Below, one piece after another: positions 17,301 through 28,937 of a DNA stretch of 64,000 nt. The notes beneath the pieces were generated by a model, which was not told the origin of the DNA, did not search any database, and worked only from the letters and a program-made list of their open reading frames with translations. Within the stretch, counting starts at the first letter, position 1; each line of letters opens with the position of its first letter. A program made the position numbers and the translations under genes. The stretch covers positions 372,001 to 436,000 of the forward strand of contig NZ_FNRO01000001.1 in the NCBI RefSeq assembly GCF_900107745.1, read 5' to 3'. This DNA comes from Variovorax sp. YR216 (GTDB taxonomy: Bacteria; Pseudomonadota; Gammaproteobacteria; Burkholderiales; Burkholderiaceae_C).

Positions 17301-18237
17301 GGATGCCCGGCACGGTCAGCGAGGTTTCGGCGACGTTGGTCGCCAGCACGATGCGCCGGCCCGTATGGCCGTCGAAGATGCGGTCCTGCTCCGCCTGCGA
17401 CAGCCGTGCGAAGAGCGGCAGCACTTCAGCGCTGCGCATCACCGGCTGGTGGCTCAGGTGCTTGCGAAGATGGTCCGCCGCCTCGCGGATCTCGCGCTCA
17501 CCGGGAAGGAAGACGAGGATGTCGCCGGCGTTGTGCGGATCCCGCCAGAGCTCGTCGACGCCGTCGGCGATCGCGTCGTTCAGATCGTGGTCGCGTGATT
17601 CCTCGAAGGGGCGGTAGCGCTGCTCGACCGGAAAGGTGCGCCCAGACACCATGATCGTCGGTGCGGGCCCCTTCGCCGACGCGAAGTGCTGTGCGAAGCG
17701 ATCCGCATCGATCGTCGCAGAGGTCACGATGACCTTCAGGTCCGGCCGCCGCGGCAGGATCTCCTTCAGGTAGCCGAGCAGGAAGTCGATGTTGAGTGAA
17801 CGCTCGTGCGCCTCGTCGATGATCAGCGTGTCGTAGGCCTTGAGCAGCGGATCGGTCTGCGTCTCCGCCAGCAGGATGCCGTCGGTCATCAGCTTGACCG
17901 AGGCGTCGCGCGAGAGGCGGTCCTGGAAGCGCACCTTGAAGCCGACCACCTCGCCCAGCGGCGTCTTCAGTTCTTCGGCGATGCGCTTGGCGACCGACGA
18001 AGCCGCGATCCTGCGCGGCTGGGTATGGCCGATCAAGCGGCCCTTGCCGGGCGGCGCGTTCAGCTTGCCGCGTCCGAGCGCCAGGGCGATCTTGGGCAGC
18101 TGCGTGGTCTTGCCCGAACCCGTCTCGCCGCAGACGATGACCACCTGGTGCGCCTCGATGGCGGCCATGATTTCGTCGCGCCGGGCCGACACCGGCAGGG
18201 ATTCTGGAAACTCGATTCGAAGTGAGGGCGAAGACAA
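14389..18237 (-). CDS. hrpA: ATP-dependent RNA helicase HrpA (DEAH box)
   Basis: The 1282-residue protein matches full-length HrpA. The N-terminal helicase core has Walker A GETGSGKT (about 36-43), the DEAH box in DEAHERSLN and a SAT motif, and motif VI appears as QRAGRCGR. Winged-helix and ratchet-like domains (HA2/OB) follow, then the long C-terminal DUF3418 region special to bacterial HrpA. The enzyme remodels mRNA and rescues stalled ribosomes in E. coli. It is divergent from argA with 66 bp between starts. Confidence 0.94.
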   Translation of the reverse strand: MSSPSLRIEFPESLPVSARRDEIMAAIEAHQVVIVCGETGSGKTTQLPKIALALGRGKLNAPPGKGRLIGHTQPRRIAASSVAKRIAEELKTPLGEVVGFKVRFQDRLSRDASVKLMTDGILLAETQTDPLLKAYDTLIIDEAHERSLNIDFLLGYLKEILPRRPDLKVIVTSATIDADRFAQHFASAKGPAPTIMVSGRTFPVEQRYRPFEESRDHDLNDAIADGVDELWRDPHNAGDILVFLPGEREIREAADHLRKHLSHQPVMRSAEVLPLFARLSQAEQDRIFDGHTGRRIVLATNVAETSLTVPGIRYVIDAGTARVKRYSFRSKVEQLLVEPISQAAANQRAGRCGRVANGICIRLYDEKDFDGRPRFTDPEILRSSLAGVILRMKSLHLGDVERFPFLEAPQRRAIADGYQLLNELGAVDDANELTPTGVELSKLPLDPRVGRMILEARSRGALEEVLVIASALSVQDVRDRPMEAQQQADQAHAKFDDDRSEFSGYLRLWKWIHDARGGHGETHKLSNRQYEQLLRQNFINVRRVREWRDIHSQLLTVVTEHKWRINAQPATYDALHMSMLSGLLGNIGWKLEDDEAYLGARGIKFYRHPGAHLKKKPGRWIVCAELVETTRLFGRGIANIEPQWIEQVGGHLLKKQLLDPHWEKKGAQVAALERATLYGLVVYSGRRVDFSRVDPAAAREIFVREALVGGQWESKLPFLAANRKLVREVEALEHKSRRQDVLVDDELIYAFYDAQVPADVASGLGFENWYRAQSKGAPRLLYLTRDELMRHQAAGITTQAFPPTLRLGGVDCAATYLHEPGDAKDGLTVTVPLFVLNQVSEERCEWLVTGMLKDKIQALLKSLPQKPRARLVPLPETATRLAEVFGAPEVFGHGSLTDALLKRVREETSLDVKRTDFKLDMLPPHLFMNLRVVDEHGRQLGMGRNLGALKAELGAQARGAFQALAGLNVKTAPEAPSAPAGKRDERPATAAEAPAAAVPAGQRYTAWTFGELPELMEVRRGAQSLIGFPALVDGGDAVTIEVFDEPAVAAAKHRIGLRRLFALQIKDALKYLEKNIPDLQKMAVAFMPLGTLEELRAQVIDVALDRAFLQDPLPTDEAGFKRRVEEGRGRLTLIANEVARLAGVILAEYAVAARKIKDTKIQPTATADALQQLQRLVGKRFLVDTPWQRLQHFARYLKAITLRLDKLRGDPDRDAQRLAELRPQEQRYWRLLAERKGAIDERMGEFRWLLEELRVSFFAQELRTPQPVSVKRLDKLWVQLES

Positions 18238-18303
18238 GGCGGACAGTTCGGGGAAAATCGTCGATTATCTTGCGACCGGCCTTCCGCCGCCCCACTCCCG
18301 CCA

Positions 18304-19650
18304 ATGTCCACCGTCTTCAACTTCACCTTCGTTCCCTGGTTCCGCTCGGTGGCGCCGTACATCCACACGCATCGCGGCAAGACTTTCGTGGTTGCCCTGG
18401 CCGGCGAGGCGATCGCGGCGGGCAAGCTTCAAAGCATTGCGCAGGACCTTGCCCTGATCCAGAGCATGGGCGTCAAGGTGGTGCTGGTCCACGGCTTCCG
18501 GCCACAAGTCAACGAGCAGCTGCGCGCCAAGGGCCACGAGGCGAAGTATTCGCACGGCATGCGCATCACCGACGAGGTCGCGCTGGACTGCGCCCAGGAG
18601 GCCGCCGGCCAGCTGCGCTACGAGATCGAGGCCGCCTTCAGCCAGGGCCTGCCGAACACGCCGATGGCCGGCTCCACGGTGCGGATGATCTCCGGCAATT
18701 TCATCACCGCGCGGCCGGTCGGGGTCGTCGACGGCATCGATTTCCAGCACTCCGGCCTGGTGCGCAAGGTCGATGCGGCCGGCATCCGGCGCGGACTGGA
18801 TTTCGGCGCGATGGTGCTGATGTCGCCCTTCGGCTTCTCGCCCACCGGCGAGGCCTTCAACCTCACCATGGAAGAAGTCGCGACCAGCGTGGCGATCTCG
18901 ATCCAGGCGGACAAGCTGATCTTCCTGACGGAAATCCCCGGCATTCCGGTGGATGCCAGCCGGCCGATCAGCGACGACAACCCGATCGACACCGAACTGC
19001 CGCTCGACGCGGCAAAGAAGCTTCTCGCCTCGCTGGCACCAGCGCAGCGGCCGACCGACACCGCCTTCTATCTCCAGCACTGCGTGAAGGCCTGTGAAGC
19101 GGGCGTCGAGCGCAACCACATCATTCCCTTCAGCGTCGACGGCTCGCTGCTGCTCGAGATCTACGTGCACGACGGCATCGGCACGATGGTGATCGACGAG
19201 AAGCTCGAATCGCTGCGCGAGGCCACCGCCGACGACATCGGCGGCATCATCCAGCTCATCGAACCCTTCGAGCGCGACGGCACGCTGGTCAAGCGCAGCC
19301 GCACCGAGATCGAGCGCGACATCGGCCAGTACACGGTGATCGAGCACGACGGCGTGATCTTCGGCTGCGCGGCGCTGTACCCCTATCCCGAAGCCAAGAC
19401 CGCGGAGATGGCGGCACTCACGGTGTCGCCCCAGTCGCAGGCGCAGGGCGACGGCGAACGCATCCTCAAGCGCATCGAGCACCGCGCGAAGGCGCAGGGG
19501 CTGGACAGCATCTTCGTGCTCACCACGCGCACCATGCACTGGTTCCTCAAGCGCGGCTTCCAGCAGGTTAACCCCGACTGGCTGCCCGAAGCGCGCAAGC
19601 GCAAGTACAACTGGGACCGCAAGAGCCAGGTGCTGGTCAAGAAGCTCTGA
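18304..19650 (+). CDS. argA: N-acetylglutamate synthase
   Basis: The 448-residue two-domain ArgA has an amino acid kinase-like domain (about 20-290; VVLVHGFRPQVNEQL, TEIPGI) that usually binds arginine for feedback control, and a C-terminal GNAT acetyltransferase domain (about 300-448; AALTVSPQSQAQGDGERIL is the acetyl-CoA loop). It carries out the first step of arginine synthesis, acetyl-CoA plus glutamate. It appears monocistronic; the next gene begins 35 bp on and may be co-transcribed. Confidence 0.95.
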   Translation: MSTVFNFTFVPWFRSVAPYIHTHRGKTFVVALAGEAIAAGKLQSIAQDLALIQSMGVKVVLVHGFRPQVNEQLRAKGHEAKYSHGMRITDEVALDCAQEAAGQLRYEIEAAFSQGLPNTPMAGSTVRMISGNFITARPVGVVDGIDFQHSGLVRKVDAAGIRRGLDFGAMVLMSPFGFSPTGEAFNLTMEEVATSVAISIQADKLIFLTEIPGIPVDASRPISDDNPIDTELPLDAAKKLLASLAPAQRPTDTAFYLQHCVKACEAGVERNHIIPFSVDGSLLLEIYVHDGIGTMVIDEKLESLREATADDIGGIIQLIEPFERDGTLVKRSRTEIERDIGQYTVIEHDGVIFGCAALYPYPEAKTAEMAALTVSPQSQAQGDGERILKRIEHRAKAQGLDSIFVLTTRTMHWFLKRGFQQVNPDWLPEARKRKYNWDRKSQVLVKKL

Positions 19651-19685
19651 TCGATCCCCAAGGCCCTACCGACGAGGAGAAGACG

Positions 19686-20132
19686 ATGTTTCCGTGGCTC
19701 TGGTTCTGGTCCCCGGTGTTTCATCTCCCCTTCAGCGGCAGCGTGGCGCAGCAGATCGAGCCCGACACCAACTGGTTCTTTGCCGGGATTCCTTCATCGG
19801 CGGGCAACGGCCTGCTCGAGAAGAAGGCGTTCGATGTGGCCAGCTACGGGCGGCAGCTCGGCTGGATCACCGAAGTACTGCTGGCCGCGAAGGGCTCCGA
19901 CGCCATCGCGCCCGGCGATGCCGAGGATTCGCTGCGCAAGCTCGAAGCCGCCTATCTCAAGATCGAAGCCGTCAAGGAAGAGAGCCGCGCCGAACTCGTC
20001 GATGTCGCGAGCGCCGCGCTCCAGAAGCTGGGCGAAGCCGACCCGGCGGCGCTCGAAATGCTGATCCTCTCGGCACAGGCACGCCTCAAGGCGATGGCGC
20101 CGCGCCTCGGCCACGATAATTCCGCCCTATGA
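19686..20132 (+). CDS. Conserved hypothetical protein upstream of dapC
   Basis: The 148-residue protein has an aromatic N-terminus (MFPWLWFWSPVFHLPFSG) that could be a short amphipathic membrane anchor. A soluble helical remainder follows, with VASYGRQLGWITEVLLAAKG and a Glu/Ala-rich C-terminal helix. No catalytic motif was recognised. GAGGAG precedes the ATG, and the stop overlaps dapC as ATGA, which supports a real gene translated with dapC. Function unknown. Confidence 0.75.
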   Translation: MFPWLWFWSPVFHLPFSGSVAQQIEPDTNWFFAGIPSSAGNGLLEKKAFDVASYGRQLGWITEVLLAAKGSDAIAPGDAEDSLRKLEAAYLKIEAVKEESRAELVDVASAALQKLGEADPAALEMLILSAQARLKAMAPRLGHDNSAL

Positions 20133-21340
20133 ATCCCTTGCTCGCCAAACTGCAGCCCTACCCTTTCGAGCGGCTGCGACAACTCTTCGCGGGCGTCACG
20201 CCGAACCCGCAATACGCGCCCATCAGCCTGGGCATCGGCGAGCCCAAGCACCCGACGCCCGGGTTCATCAAGGACGCGCTCTGCGCCGGGCTCGGCGCCC
20301 TCGCGGTCTATCCGGCGACGGCGGGCGACCTGCAGTTGCGCGAGTCCTTCACCGGCTGGCTGCAGACGCGCTATGGATTGAGCCTCGACCCGGCGACGCA
20401 GGTGCTGCCGGTCAACGGATCGCGCGAGGCGCTCTTCGCGCTGGCGCAGACCGTGGTCGACGCGAGCCGATCGCCCGCGCCGATCGTGATGTCGCCCAAT
20501 CCGTTCTATCAGATCTACGAAGGCGCGGCCTTCCTCTCGGGCGCCGAGCCGTACTACGTGCCGAGCGTGCCCGCGCGCAACTTCGCGGTCGACTGGGACA
20601 GCGTGCCGGATGAGGTCTGGGCCCGCACGCAGCTCGTCTTCGTCTGCTCTCCGGGCAATCCGACCGGGGCAGTGATGCCGCTCGACGAGTGGAAGAAGCT
20701 CTTCGCGCTCTCCGACCGCCACGGCTTCGTCATCGCCGCCGACGAGTGCTACAGCGAGATCTACTTCCGCGATGAACCGCCGCTCGGCGGGCTCGAGGCC
20801 GCGGCCAAGCTCGGCCGCGGCGACTTCCGCAACCTCATCGCGCTGACCTCGCTGTCCAAGCGCAGCAACGTGCCCGGACTGCGCAGCGGCTTCGTGGCGG
20901 GCGATGCGTCCATCATCAAGTCCTTCCTGCTCTATCGCACCTACCACGGCAGCGCGATGAGCGGCACGGTCGCGGCGGCCAGCATCGCGGCGTGGGGCGA
21001 CGAGTCGCACGTGCTCGAGAACCGAATGCAGTACCGCACCAAGTTCGCGGCAGTCACGCCGCTCCTGGAGCCGGTGCTCGACGTGCGCCTGCCCGACGCG
21101 AGCTTCTACCTCTGGGCCGGGGTTCCCTCCTCCTGGCAGGGCGACGACCAGGCCTTCGCCCGCGAGCTCTACGCTCAATACAATGTCACGGTGCTGCCTG
21201 GCAGCTATCTCGCCCGCGACGTGGCCGGCAGCAATCCGGGACGCGGGCGTATCCGGATGGCGCTGGTCGCCGACACCGCCGAGTGCACCGAAGCCGCGCA
21301 ACGCATCGTCCAATTCATCCAGAACCGAGTTCTTCCATGA
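20129..21340 (+). CDS. dapC: N-succinyldiaminopimelate aminotransferase
   Basis: The 403-residue class I PLP aminotransferase converts N-succinyl-2-amino-6-ketopimelate to N-succinyl-LL-DAP with glutamate. Motifs are [21 protein letters not shown] and the PLP lysine in [15 protein letters not shown]. The identity is set mainly by the neighbours dapD (overlapping by four bases) and dapE, which carry out the flanking steps of the succinylase branch of lysine/meso-DAP synthesis. Confidence 0.93.
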   Translation: MNPLLAKLQPYPFERLRQLFAGVTPNPQYAPISLGIGEPKHPTPGFIKDALCAGLGALAVYPATAGDLQLRESFTGWLQTRYGLSLDPATQVLPVNGSREALFALAQTVVDASRSPAPIVMSPNPFYQIYEGAAFLSGAEPYYVPSVPARNFAVDWDSVPDEVWARTQLVFVCSPGNPTGAVMPLDEWKKLFALSDRHGFVIAADECYSEIYFRDEPPLGGLEAAAKLGRGDFRNLIALTSLSKRSNVPGLRSGFVAGDASIIKSFLLYRTYHGSAMSGTVAAASIAAWGDESHVLENRMQYRTKFAAVTPLLEPVLDVRLPDASFYLWAGVPSSWQGDDQAFARELYAQYNVTVLPGSYLARDVAGSNPGRGRIRMALVADTAECTEAAQRIVQFIQNRVLP

Positions 21341-22161
21341 CCCAACAACTCCAGCAGACCATCGACGCAGCGTGGGAAGACCGCGCCAACATTTCCGCCG
21401 CCAGCGCTCCGAAGGAAGTGCGCGACGCCGTCGAGCACGTGATCGCCGAGCTCAACAACGGCAAGCTGCGCGTCGCCACGCGTGAAGCCGTCGGCCAGTG
21501 GACCGTCCACCAGTGGATCAAGAAGGCCGTGCTGCTGTCCTTCCGCCTGCGCGACAACGAGCAGATGCAAGCCGGCTCGCTCGGCTTCTACGACAAGGTG
21601 CCGACCAAGTTCTCGCACCTGTCGGCCGGCGAGCTGAAGGACGCCGGCGTGCGCATCGTGCCCCCGGCCGTCGCTCGCCGCGGCAGCTACATCGCCAAGG
21701 GTGCGGTGCTGATGCCTTCCTACGTGAACATCGGCGCCTACGTCGGCGAAAACACGATGGTCGACACCTGGGCCACCGTCGGCTCGTGCGCCCAGATCGG
21801 CGCCAACGTGCACCTCTCCGGCGGCGTCGGCATCGGCGGTGTGCTCGAGCCCCTGCAGGCCGGCCCGACCATCATCGAGGACAACTGCTTCATCGGCGCG
21901 CGCTCCGAGGTCGTCGAAGGCGTCGTCATCGAGGAAAACTCGGTGCTGTCGATGGGCGTCTACATCGGCCAGAGCACCCCGATCTACGACCGCGCCACCG
22001 GTGAAGTCACCTATGGCCGGGTGCCTGCCGGATCGGTTGTGATCAGCGGCACGCTGCCCAAGGACAACGGCCGTTACAGCCTGTATGCGGCCATCATCGT
22101 GAAGCGTGTCGACGCGCAAACCCGCGCCAAGACCTCGCTGAACGACCTGCTGCGCGACTGA
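21337..22161 (+). CDS. dapD: Tetrahydrodipicolinate N-succinyltransferase
   Basis: The 274-residue DapD has a helical N-terminal domain and a left-handed beta-helix of hexapeptide repeats ([19 protein letters not shown], then [11 protein letters not shown]). It transfers succinyl from succinyl-CoA to tetrahydrodipicolinate, the first step specific to the succinylase DAP pathway. It starts inside the dapC stop (ATGA). Confidence 0.96.
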   Translation: MTQQLQQTIDAAWEDRANISAASAPKEVRDAVEHVIAELNNGKLRVATREAVGQWTVHQWIKKAVLLSFRLRDNEQMQAGSLGFYDKVPTKFSHLSAGELKDAGVRIVPPAVARRGSYIAKGAVLMPSYVNIGAYVGENTMVDTWATVGSCAQIGANVHLSGGVGIGGVLEPLQAGPTIIEDNCFIGARSEVVEGVVIEENSVLSMGVYIGQSTPIYDRATGEVTYGRVPAGSVVISGTLPKDNGRYSLYAAIIVKRVDAQTRAKTSLNDLLRD

Positions 22162-22236
22162 TCGAACACCGGCCGCCGGAGGGGCGGCCGGACGTCAAAA
22201 TCCCTTTACAACAGATACGTCGAGGAGAGTGAGCCG

Positions 22237-23385
22237 ATGAACACGATGGAGCGGATTCTTCGCCTGATGGCCGAACGCAAGGCCTCCGACATCTACCTAT
22301 CGGCCAACTCCCCTGCGCAGATCCGCATCAATGGCAACTGCATGCCGATCAATGCGCAGATCCTGCCGCCCGAAGCGCCACTGAGCCTGCTGGCCGAGGT
22401 GGTGCACGAGAGCCGCATCGCCGAACTGGAACGCACCGGCGAGCTCAACACGGCGATCGCGCTCGAAGGCGCAGGCAACTTCCGAATCAGCGCGATGCGC
22501 CAGCGCGGCACCTATGCCGTGGTGGTGCGGCACATCGCCTCGGTCATTCCGGCCTTCGAGGACCTGAACCTGCCCGAGATCCTCAAGACGCTGGTGATGG
22601 AAAAGCGCGGCCTGATCCTCATGGTCGGCTCCACCGGCGCCGGCAAGAGCACCACGCTGGCCTCGATGCTCGACTACCGCAATGAGAACGCCACCGGCCA
22701 CATCCTGACGGTCGAGGAACCGATCGAATTCACCTTCACCAACAAGAAGTCGCTGGTGAACCAGCGCGACGTCGGCAGCGACACGCAGTCGCTGCAGATC
22801 GCGCTCAAGAACGCGCTGCGACAGGCGCCCGACGTGATCCAGATCGGCGAAATCCGCGATCGCGAGACGATGACCGCCGCGATCGCCTATGCCCAGTCGG
22901 GCCATCTCTGCGTGGCCACGCTGCACGCCAACAACAGCTATCGCGCGCTGAATCGCGTCCTGAGCTTCTATCCGGTGGAAGTACGTCCCACGCTCCTCGG
23001 CGACCTCAGCGGCGCCCTGCGCGCGGTCGTCGCCCAGCGCCTGCTGCGCACACCCAACGGGGCGCGCGTGCCGGCCCTCGAAGTGATGCTCAACACCACG
23101 CTGATCGCCGAACACATCGCCAAGGGCGACTTCACCGCGGTCAAGGAAGCCATGGAGCAATCGATGGCCGAAGGGTCGCAGACCTTCGAGGAAGACATCG
23201 CCCGGCTGATCACCGAAAATCTCGTCACCCGCGAAGAAGGCTTGGCGCAATCCGATTCGCCGACCAACCTGATGTGGCGCCTGCAGAACCGCAAGGCGCC
23301 GACCACGCACAACGAAGAACGCTCCTTCCTCGAACAGGTCGAGGAACCCACCTTCACGGACATCACGCTCGACGTGCGTCTGTGA
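22237..23385 (+). CDS. pilU: PilT/PilU-family type IV pilus retraction ATPase
   Basis: The 382-residue hexameric ATPase has an N-terminal PAS-like domain ([23 protein letters not shown]), Walker [10 protein letters not shown] (about 130-138), an Asp box, Walker B-region [10 protein letters not shown] and the His box ATLHANN. The C-terminal extension after about residue 340 is longer than in PilT and fits PilU, which assists PilT in pilus retraction. It sits between dapD and dapE with no other pilus gene nearby. GAGGAGAG precedes the ATG. Confidence 0.88.
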   Translation: MNTMERILRLMAERKASDIYLSANSPAQIRINGNCMPINAQILPPEAPLSLLAEVVHESRIAELERTGELNTAIALEGAGNFRISAMRQRGTYAVVVRHIASVIPAFEDLNLPEILKTLVMEKRGLILMVGSTGAGKSTTLASMLDYRNENATGHILTVEEPIEFTFTNKKSLVNQRDVGSDTQSLQIALKNALRQAPDVIQIGEIRDRETMTAAIAYAQSGHLCVATLHANNSYRALNRVLSFYPVEVRPTLLGDLSGALRAVVAQRLLRTPNGARVPALEVMLNTTLIAEHIAKGDFTAVKEAMEQSMAEGSQTFEEDIARLITENLVTREEGLAQSDSPTNLMWRLQNRKAPTTHNEERSFLEQVEEPTFTDITLDVRL

Positions 23386-23401
23386 GCCACTCGCCCTTTC
23401 G

Positions 23402-24577
23402 ATGTCCCGAACGCTCCAGCTTGCCGAACAACTGATTTCCCGGCCCTCGGTCACCCCTGACGATGCGGGGTGCCAGGGGATTCTTGGCGAGCGACTGGCG
23501 CGGCTGGGCTTCAGCCTCGAGACCATCGAAAGCGGGCCGGCGGATTTCCGGGTGACCAATCTCTGGGCGGTGCGCACCGGTACGGCCGGCGCTGAAAGCC
23601 GGACCATCGCCTTCGCCGGCCACACCGACGTGGTCCCGACCGGCCCGCTCGAACAGTGGACCAGCCACCCTTTCACCCCGACGCACCGCGACGGCAAGCT
23701 CTACGGGCGCGGCGCGTGCGACATGAAGACATCGCTCGCGGCCTTCGTCGTCGCCATCGAGGAATTCCTCGCCACCACGCCAGACCCACGGCTTTCGCTC
23801 GCCCTGCTGCTGACCAGCGACGAGGAAGGGCCCGGCGTTGACGGCACGGTGGTCGTCTGCAACGCGCTCGCCGCTCGAGGTGAACGCATCGACTACTGCA
23901 TCGTCGGCGAACCGACGGCAGTCGAGCGCTGCGGCGACATGATCAAGAACGGCCGCCGAGGCACGATGAGCGGCAAGCTCACCGTGAAGGGCGTGCAGGG
24001 CCACATCGCCTACCCGCACCTCGCGAAGAATCCGGTGCATTCGTTCGCGCCAGCCCTGGCCGAACTGGTCGCGATCAACGACGCCGGTGGCTGGGATGCC
24101 GGCAATGAGTATTTCCAGCCAACGAGCTGGCAGATCAGCAACATCCACGCAGGCACCGGCGCCAGCAACGTGATTCCGGGTTCGGCGGTCATCGACTTCA
24201 ATTTCCGTTTCTCGACCGAATCGACGCCGGAATCGCTGCAGCAGCGCGTTCATCAAGTGCTCGACTCTCATGGGCTGGACTTCACGCTCGCCTGGACTGT
24301 CGGTGGCCTGCCCTTCCTGACCAAGCCCGGCGAATTGGTCGAGGCGGTCCAGAAGGCGATCCGCGACGAGACCGGCATCGAGACCGAACTCTCGACCAGT
24401 GGCGGCACCAGTGACGCGCGGTTCATCGCCAAGATCTGCAAGCAGGTCGTGGAACTGGGTCCGACCAACGCCAGCATCCACAAGATCGACGAGCACATCG
24501 CGGTCGCGGAAATCGAGCCCCTCAAGAACATCTATCGCCGCACGCTGGACAGGCTCGAAGCGCTGCTTCACGTATGA
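23402..24577 (+). CDS. dapE: Succinyl-diaminopimelate desuccinylase
   Basis: The 391-residue M20 metallopeptidase removes succinate from N-succinyl-LL-DAP. Metal-site motifs are [11 protein letters not shown] (His and Asp), [18 protein letters not shown] (catalytic Glu) and SGGTSDARF near the C-terminus. A lid/dimerisation domain lies in the middle. It completes the dapC-dapD-dapE set and overlaps prmB by four bases. Confidence 0.95.
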   Translation: MSRTLQLAEQLISRPSVTPDDAGCQGILGERLARLGFSLETIESGPADFRVTNLWAVRTGTAGAESRTIAFAGHTDVVPTGPLEQWTSHPFTPTHRDGKLYGRGACDMKTSLAAFVVAIEEFLATTPDPRLSLALLLTSDEEGPGVDGTVVVCNALAARGERIDYCIVGEPTAVERCGDMIKNGRRGTMSGKLTVKGVQGHIAYPHLAKNPVHSFAPALAELVAINDAGGWDAGNEYFQPTSWQISNIHAGTGASNVIPGSAVIDFNFRFSTESTPESLQQRVHQVLDSHGLDFTLAWTVGGLPFLTKPGELVEAVQKAIRDETGIETELSTSGGTSDARFIAKICKQVVELGPTNASIHKIDEHIAVAEIEPLKNIYRRTLDRLEALLHV

Positions 24578-25437
24578 GCACAGTGATCCAACTCGTCGAG
24601 GCCGGCGCGAAGCAGTTGGCCGACGCCGGCGTTTCCTTCGGCCACGGCACGACCAATGCCTTTGACGAGGCGGCGTGGCTGGTGCTCTGGCGTCTTGGCC
24701 TGCCGCTCGATGACCTCGATGGCGCCGCGGAGCGTCCGGTCGCGCCGGCCGATGCGGTCCGCGTCGCGGCACTGTTCGATCAGCGCATCCAGACGCGCAA
24801 GCCCGCGGCGTACCTGACCAAGGAAGCATGGCTCCAGGGCGTGTCCTTCTACGTCGACGAGCGCGCGATCGTGCCGCGCAGCTTCATCGCCGAACTTCTC
24901 GCCGATGGTTCCATCGATCCATGGCTCAGCGACCGGACGCACAAGGTGCTCGACCTGTGCACCGGCAATGGCAGCCTCGCGGTTCTCGCGGCCATGACCT
25001 ATCCCGATGTCTCGGTCGATGCCGCCGACATCTCGAGTGAAGCGCTCGAGGTCGCGGCGATCAACGTCACGCGCCACCAACTCGATGCGCGCATCACCCT
25101 GCTCCAATCCGACGGCCTCGCTTCGGTGCGCGGGCCCTATGACCTCGTCCTCTGCAATCCGCCTTACGTGAACGCGCAAAGCATGAGCGAGCTTCCGGCC
25201 GAATTCCGCGCCGAGCCCGAACTGGCCCTCGCCGGCGGTACCGATGGCATGGACTTCATCCGCCGGCTCTTCGCCGATGCGCCCGCCAGGATGAGCGAGT
25301 CCGCCGTGCTGGTGCTTGAAATCGGCAACGAGCGCGCGCATTTCGAAGCGGCCTTTCCGCGGCTCGAAGTGGTGTGGCTCCCAACGAGCGCCGGCGATGA
25401 CCAGGTGCTGCTGGTCCCGCGCGAATCCCTGTTGTAG
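24574..25437 (+). CDS. prmB: Ribosomal protein uL3 N5-glutamine methyltransferase
   Basis: The 287-residue class I SAM methyltransferase has an N-terminal helical recognition domain (about 1-95), SAM-binding motif [14 protein letters not shown], and the catalytic NPPY in [10 protein letters not shown], which marks methylation of an amide side chain. [11 protein letters not shown] and the length favour PrmB (ribosomal protein uL3) over PrmC (release factors). The start overlaps the dapE stop (ATGA). Confidence 0.88.
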   Translation: MSTVIQLVEAGAKQLADAGVSFGHGTTNAFDEAAWLVLWRLGLPLDDLDGAAERPVAPADAVRVAALFDQRIQTRKPAAYLTKEAWLQGVSFYVDERAIVPRSFIAELLADGSIDPWLSDRTHKVLDLCTGNGSLAVLAAMTYPDVSVDAADISSEALEVAAINVTRHQLDARITLLQSDGLASVRGPYDLVLCNPPYVNAQSMSELPAEFRAEPELALAGGTDGMDFIRRLFADAPARMSESAVLVLEIGNERAHFEAAFPRLEVVWLPTSAGDDQVLLVPRESLL

Positions 25438-25472
25438 ATATTCCCCGGCCCGCCGCGATGGCGGGCGATTCC

Positions 25473-27455
<1,983 letters not shown>

Positions 27456-27475
27456 CTCTGATAAGGTCTGGGGAC

Positions 27476-28054
27476 ATGCCGTCCTCCGTCGAACTTGCAC
27501 AGGGCGATCCCGAGCTGATCGCTGCCATCCGTCGCAGCCGCCGTCTGCTCAGCCGCAAGGCAATGATGGCCGCCGCGGTGGGCGCCGTGCCGGTGCCGGG
27601 CCTCGACTGGGCGGCTGACGCCACATTGCTGTCGCGGGTCGTCCCGCAGATCAGCGCCGAGTTCGGTCTTTCCGTCACTCAGCTCGAACGACTCGCTCCC
27701 TATGACCGCGAGCGTATCCAGAAGGCCGCCGGCGCCGTCGGCGCGCTGCTGGTCGGCCGGCTGGTGACACGCGAATTGCTGATCAAGCTCGCGCGCCATG
27801 CCGGCGTCAAGCTCACCGCCCAGCAGGCCGCAAAGTACGTTCCCATCGTCGGGCAGGCCGTTTCGGCCACGCTGAGCTACGCCGCACTGCGCTCGCTCGG
27901 CGAACTGCACATCAAGGACTGCGTCAAGGTGGCGCAGTCCGTCCGCCACCTGCTCCCTCCGCCGATCGCTGAGACCGAGCCGCGCCCCGAAGCTCGGCGC
28001 GCGCCACGGCTTGGCGGCGTTTGGCGCCGGCTGGGGCTGCGCCAGGGCAATTGA
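27476..28054 (+). CDS. Hypothetical protein with DUF697/EcsC-like pattern
   Basis: The 192-residue protein has Ala/Val-rich helices containing AVPVPGLDWAADATLLSRVVP (about 36-57) and KYVPIVGQAVSATLSYAALRSLG (about 121-144). The repeated 'P-hydrophobic-G' turns followed by membrane-active helices recall DUF697/EcsC-type regions, but this is only a resemblance. The C-terminus is Pro/Arg-rich. It lies 20 bp after the ABC-F gene and may be co-transcribed. Function unknown. Confidence 0.7.
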   Translation: MPSSVELAQGDPELIAAIRRSRRLLSRKAMMAAAVGAVPVPGLDWAADATLLSRVVPQISAEFGLSVTQLERLAPYDRERIQKAAGAVGALLVGRLVTRELLIKLARHAGVKLTAQQAAKYVPIVGQAVSATLSYAALRSLGELHIKDCVKVAQSVRHLLPPPIAETEPRPEARRAPRLGGVWRRLGLRQGN

Positions 28055-28187
28055 GCCATTTATCCCTGCTGACCTGTTGGACTAGCACGACAGCGGAAAG
28101 AGCGCAATTGAGCGAACGGGAGATAATGCCGAGGCTCACGAGAAATTTTCTATAGTTTTTCCGCGATCAAACACGGAGGGGCGGAAG

Positions 28188-28418
28188 ATGAATGAGACAG
28201 ATCTTGCAGCGTCGGTAGAACGATTGATGGCTCGGGTCGACTACTACCTGCATTGCGAACTCGACGAGGAATACGACCATGACAGGCCGGACACTGCTCG
28301 CCGCCTGCTTGAAGCCGCGCTGCGACAGGAACTGATCCGCGCCAGCGCCGTCGGCCTCGTTTCCAGCATGTCGGGGTCCCGACAACCATCGATGCACGAC
28401 AACGACGCTCCTGCGTAG
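28188..28418 (+). CDS. Small acidic hypothetical protein
   Basis: The 76-residue protein has no signal peptide. It is helical and acidic, with VERLMARVDYYLHCELDEEYDHDRPDTA in pieces across residues 10-38. GGAGGGGCGGAAG is a strong ribosome site before the ATG, and a good terminator follows 10 bp after the stop. Together these make it a credible short gene. Function not recognised. Confidence 0.6.
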   Translation: MNETDLAASVERLMARVDYYLHCELDEEYDHDRPDTARRLLEAALRQELIRASAVGLVSSMSGSRQPSMHDNDAPA

Positions 28419-28428
28419 CTCACATCTG

Positions 28429-28453
28429 AAAAGGCCGCCTCCGCGGCCTTTTT
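28429..28453 (+). terminator. Rho-independent terminator
   Basis: AAAAGGCCGC, loop CTCC, GCGGCCTTTTT: a strong stem with a T run directly after the small acidic protein gene. Confidence 0.9.
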
Positions 28454-28510
28454 GTTGGCCCGGGCGGACCCGGATTTGGGCGCTTCGCGATCCCGGTGTA
28501 AGCTGGCCGC

Positions 28511-28729
28511 GTGAAACGACACCTCCCCCTCATTGCCCTCGCCTGCTTCGCTTTGCTGGCGCCCGAGATCGCCGCGGCGGCGACGTCATCGAACAAATCG
28601 CGGTCCTGCAATTGGGACCGACAGACGGGCCGCATGATCTGCAAGCGGCGTGCGCCTTCGCCGAGTACCCCGGAAACGCCGCCCAAGCCGCAGCAGGACA
28701 ATCCGCCAGCGACCGGCTCGTCTTCGTAG
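28511..28729 (+). CDS. Small secreted hypothetical protein
   Basis: The 72-residue protein has a clear Sec signal peptide (MKRHLPLIALACFALLAPEIAAA, cleavage about residue 23). A basic segment follows with two Cys (SCNWDRQTGRMICKRR, a possible disulfide) and then a Pro/Ser/Thr-rich tail. The mature part is about 49 residues. No ribosome site stands out. It could be a small periplasmic protein; function unknown. Confidence 0.55.
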   Translation: MKRHLPLIALACFALLAPEIAAAATSSNKSRSCNWDRQTGRMICKRRAPSPSTPETPPKPQQDNPPATGSSS

Positions 28730-28807
28730 AGCGGGGAATGATCCGAAAAGAAAAATGCCTGCTAGCGATATCTCGATAGCAGGCATCTCCTGTTGTGCGC
28801 GCTTGAA

Positions 28808-28883
28808 TGGTAGGACGTACTGGATTCGAACCAGTGACCAACGGATTAAAAGTCCGCTGCTCTACCAACTGAGCTAACGTCCC
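28808..28883 (-). tRNA. tRNA-Lys (anticodon UUU)
   Basis: The 76-nt gene reads GGGACGT at the 5' acceptor pairing with ACGTCCT (one G-T). The D arm is AGCTCAGTTGGTAGAGC, the anticodon loop CTTTTAA gives UUU, the T loop is TTCGAAT and CCA is encoded. It lies downstream of tcdA on the same strand. Confidence 0.96.
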
Positions 28884-28931
28884 CTTCCTGTTCAGGCATC
28901 TTTGCCGGCGTCGAATCCGACAAAGCCAGAG

Positions 28932-28937
28932 ATTATA
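28932..28937 (-). promoter_or_regulatory. -10 box for tRNA-Lys overlapping the tcdA stop
   Basis: On the minus strand a perfect TATAAT sits about 49 bases before the mature tRNA 5' end and overlaps the tcdA TAA stop codon (28933-28935). A matching -35 is weak. Confidence 0.5.

Noticed and set aside
15919..17598. Long open frame opposite hrpA
   Set aside because: It is antisense to the HrpA helicase core and its composition follows the codon pattern of that gene; no motif or ribosome site supports it.
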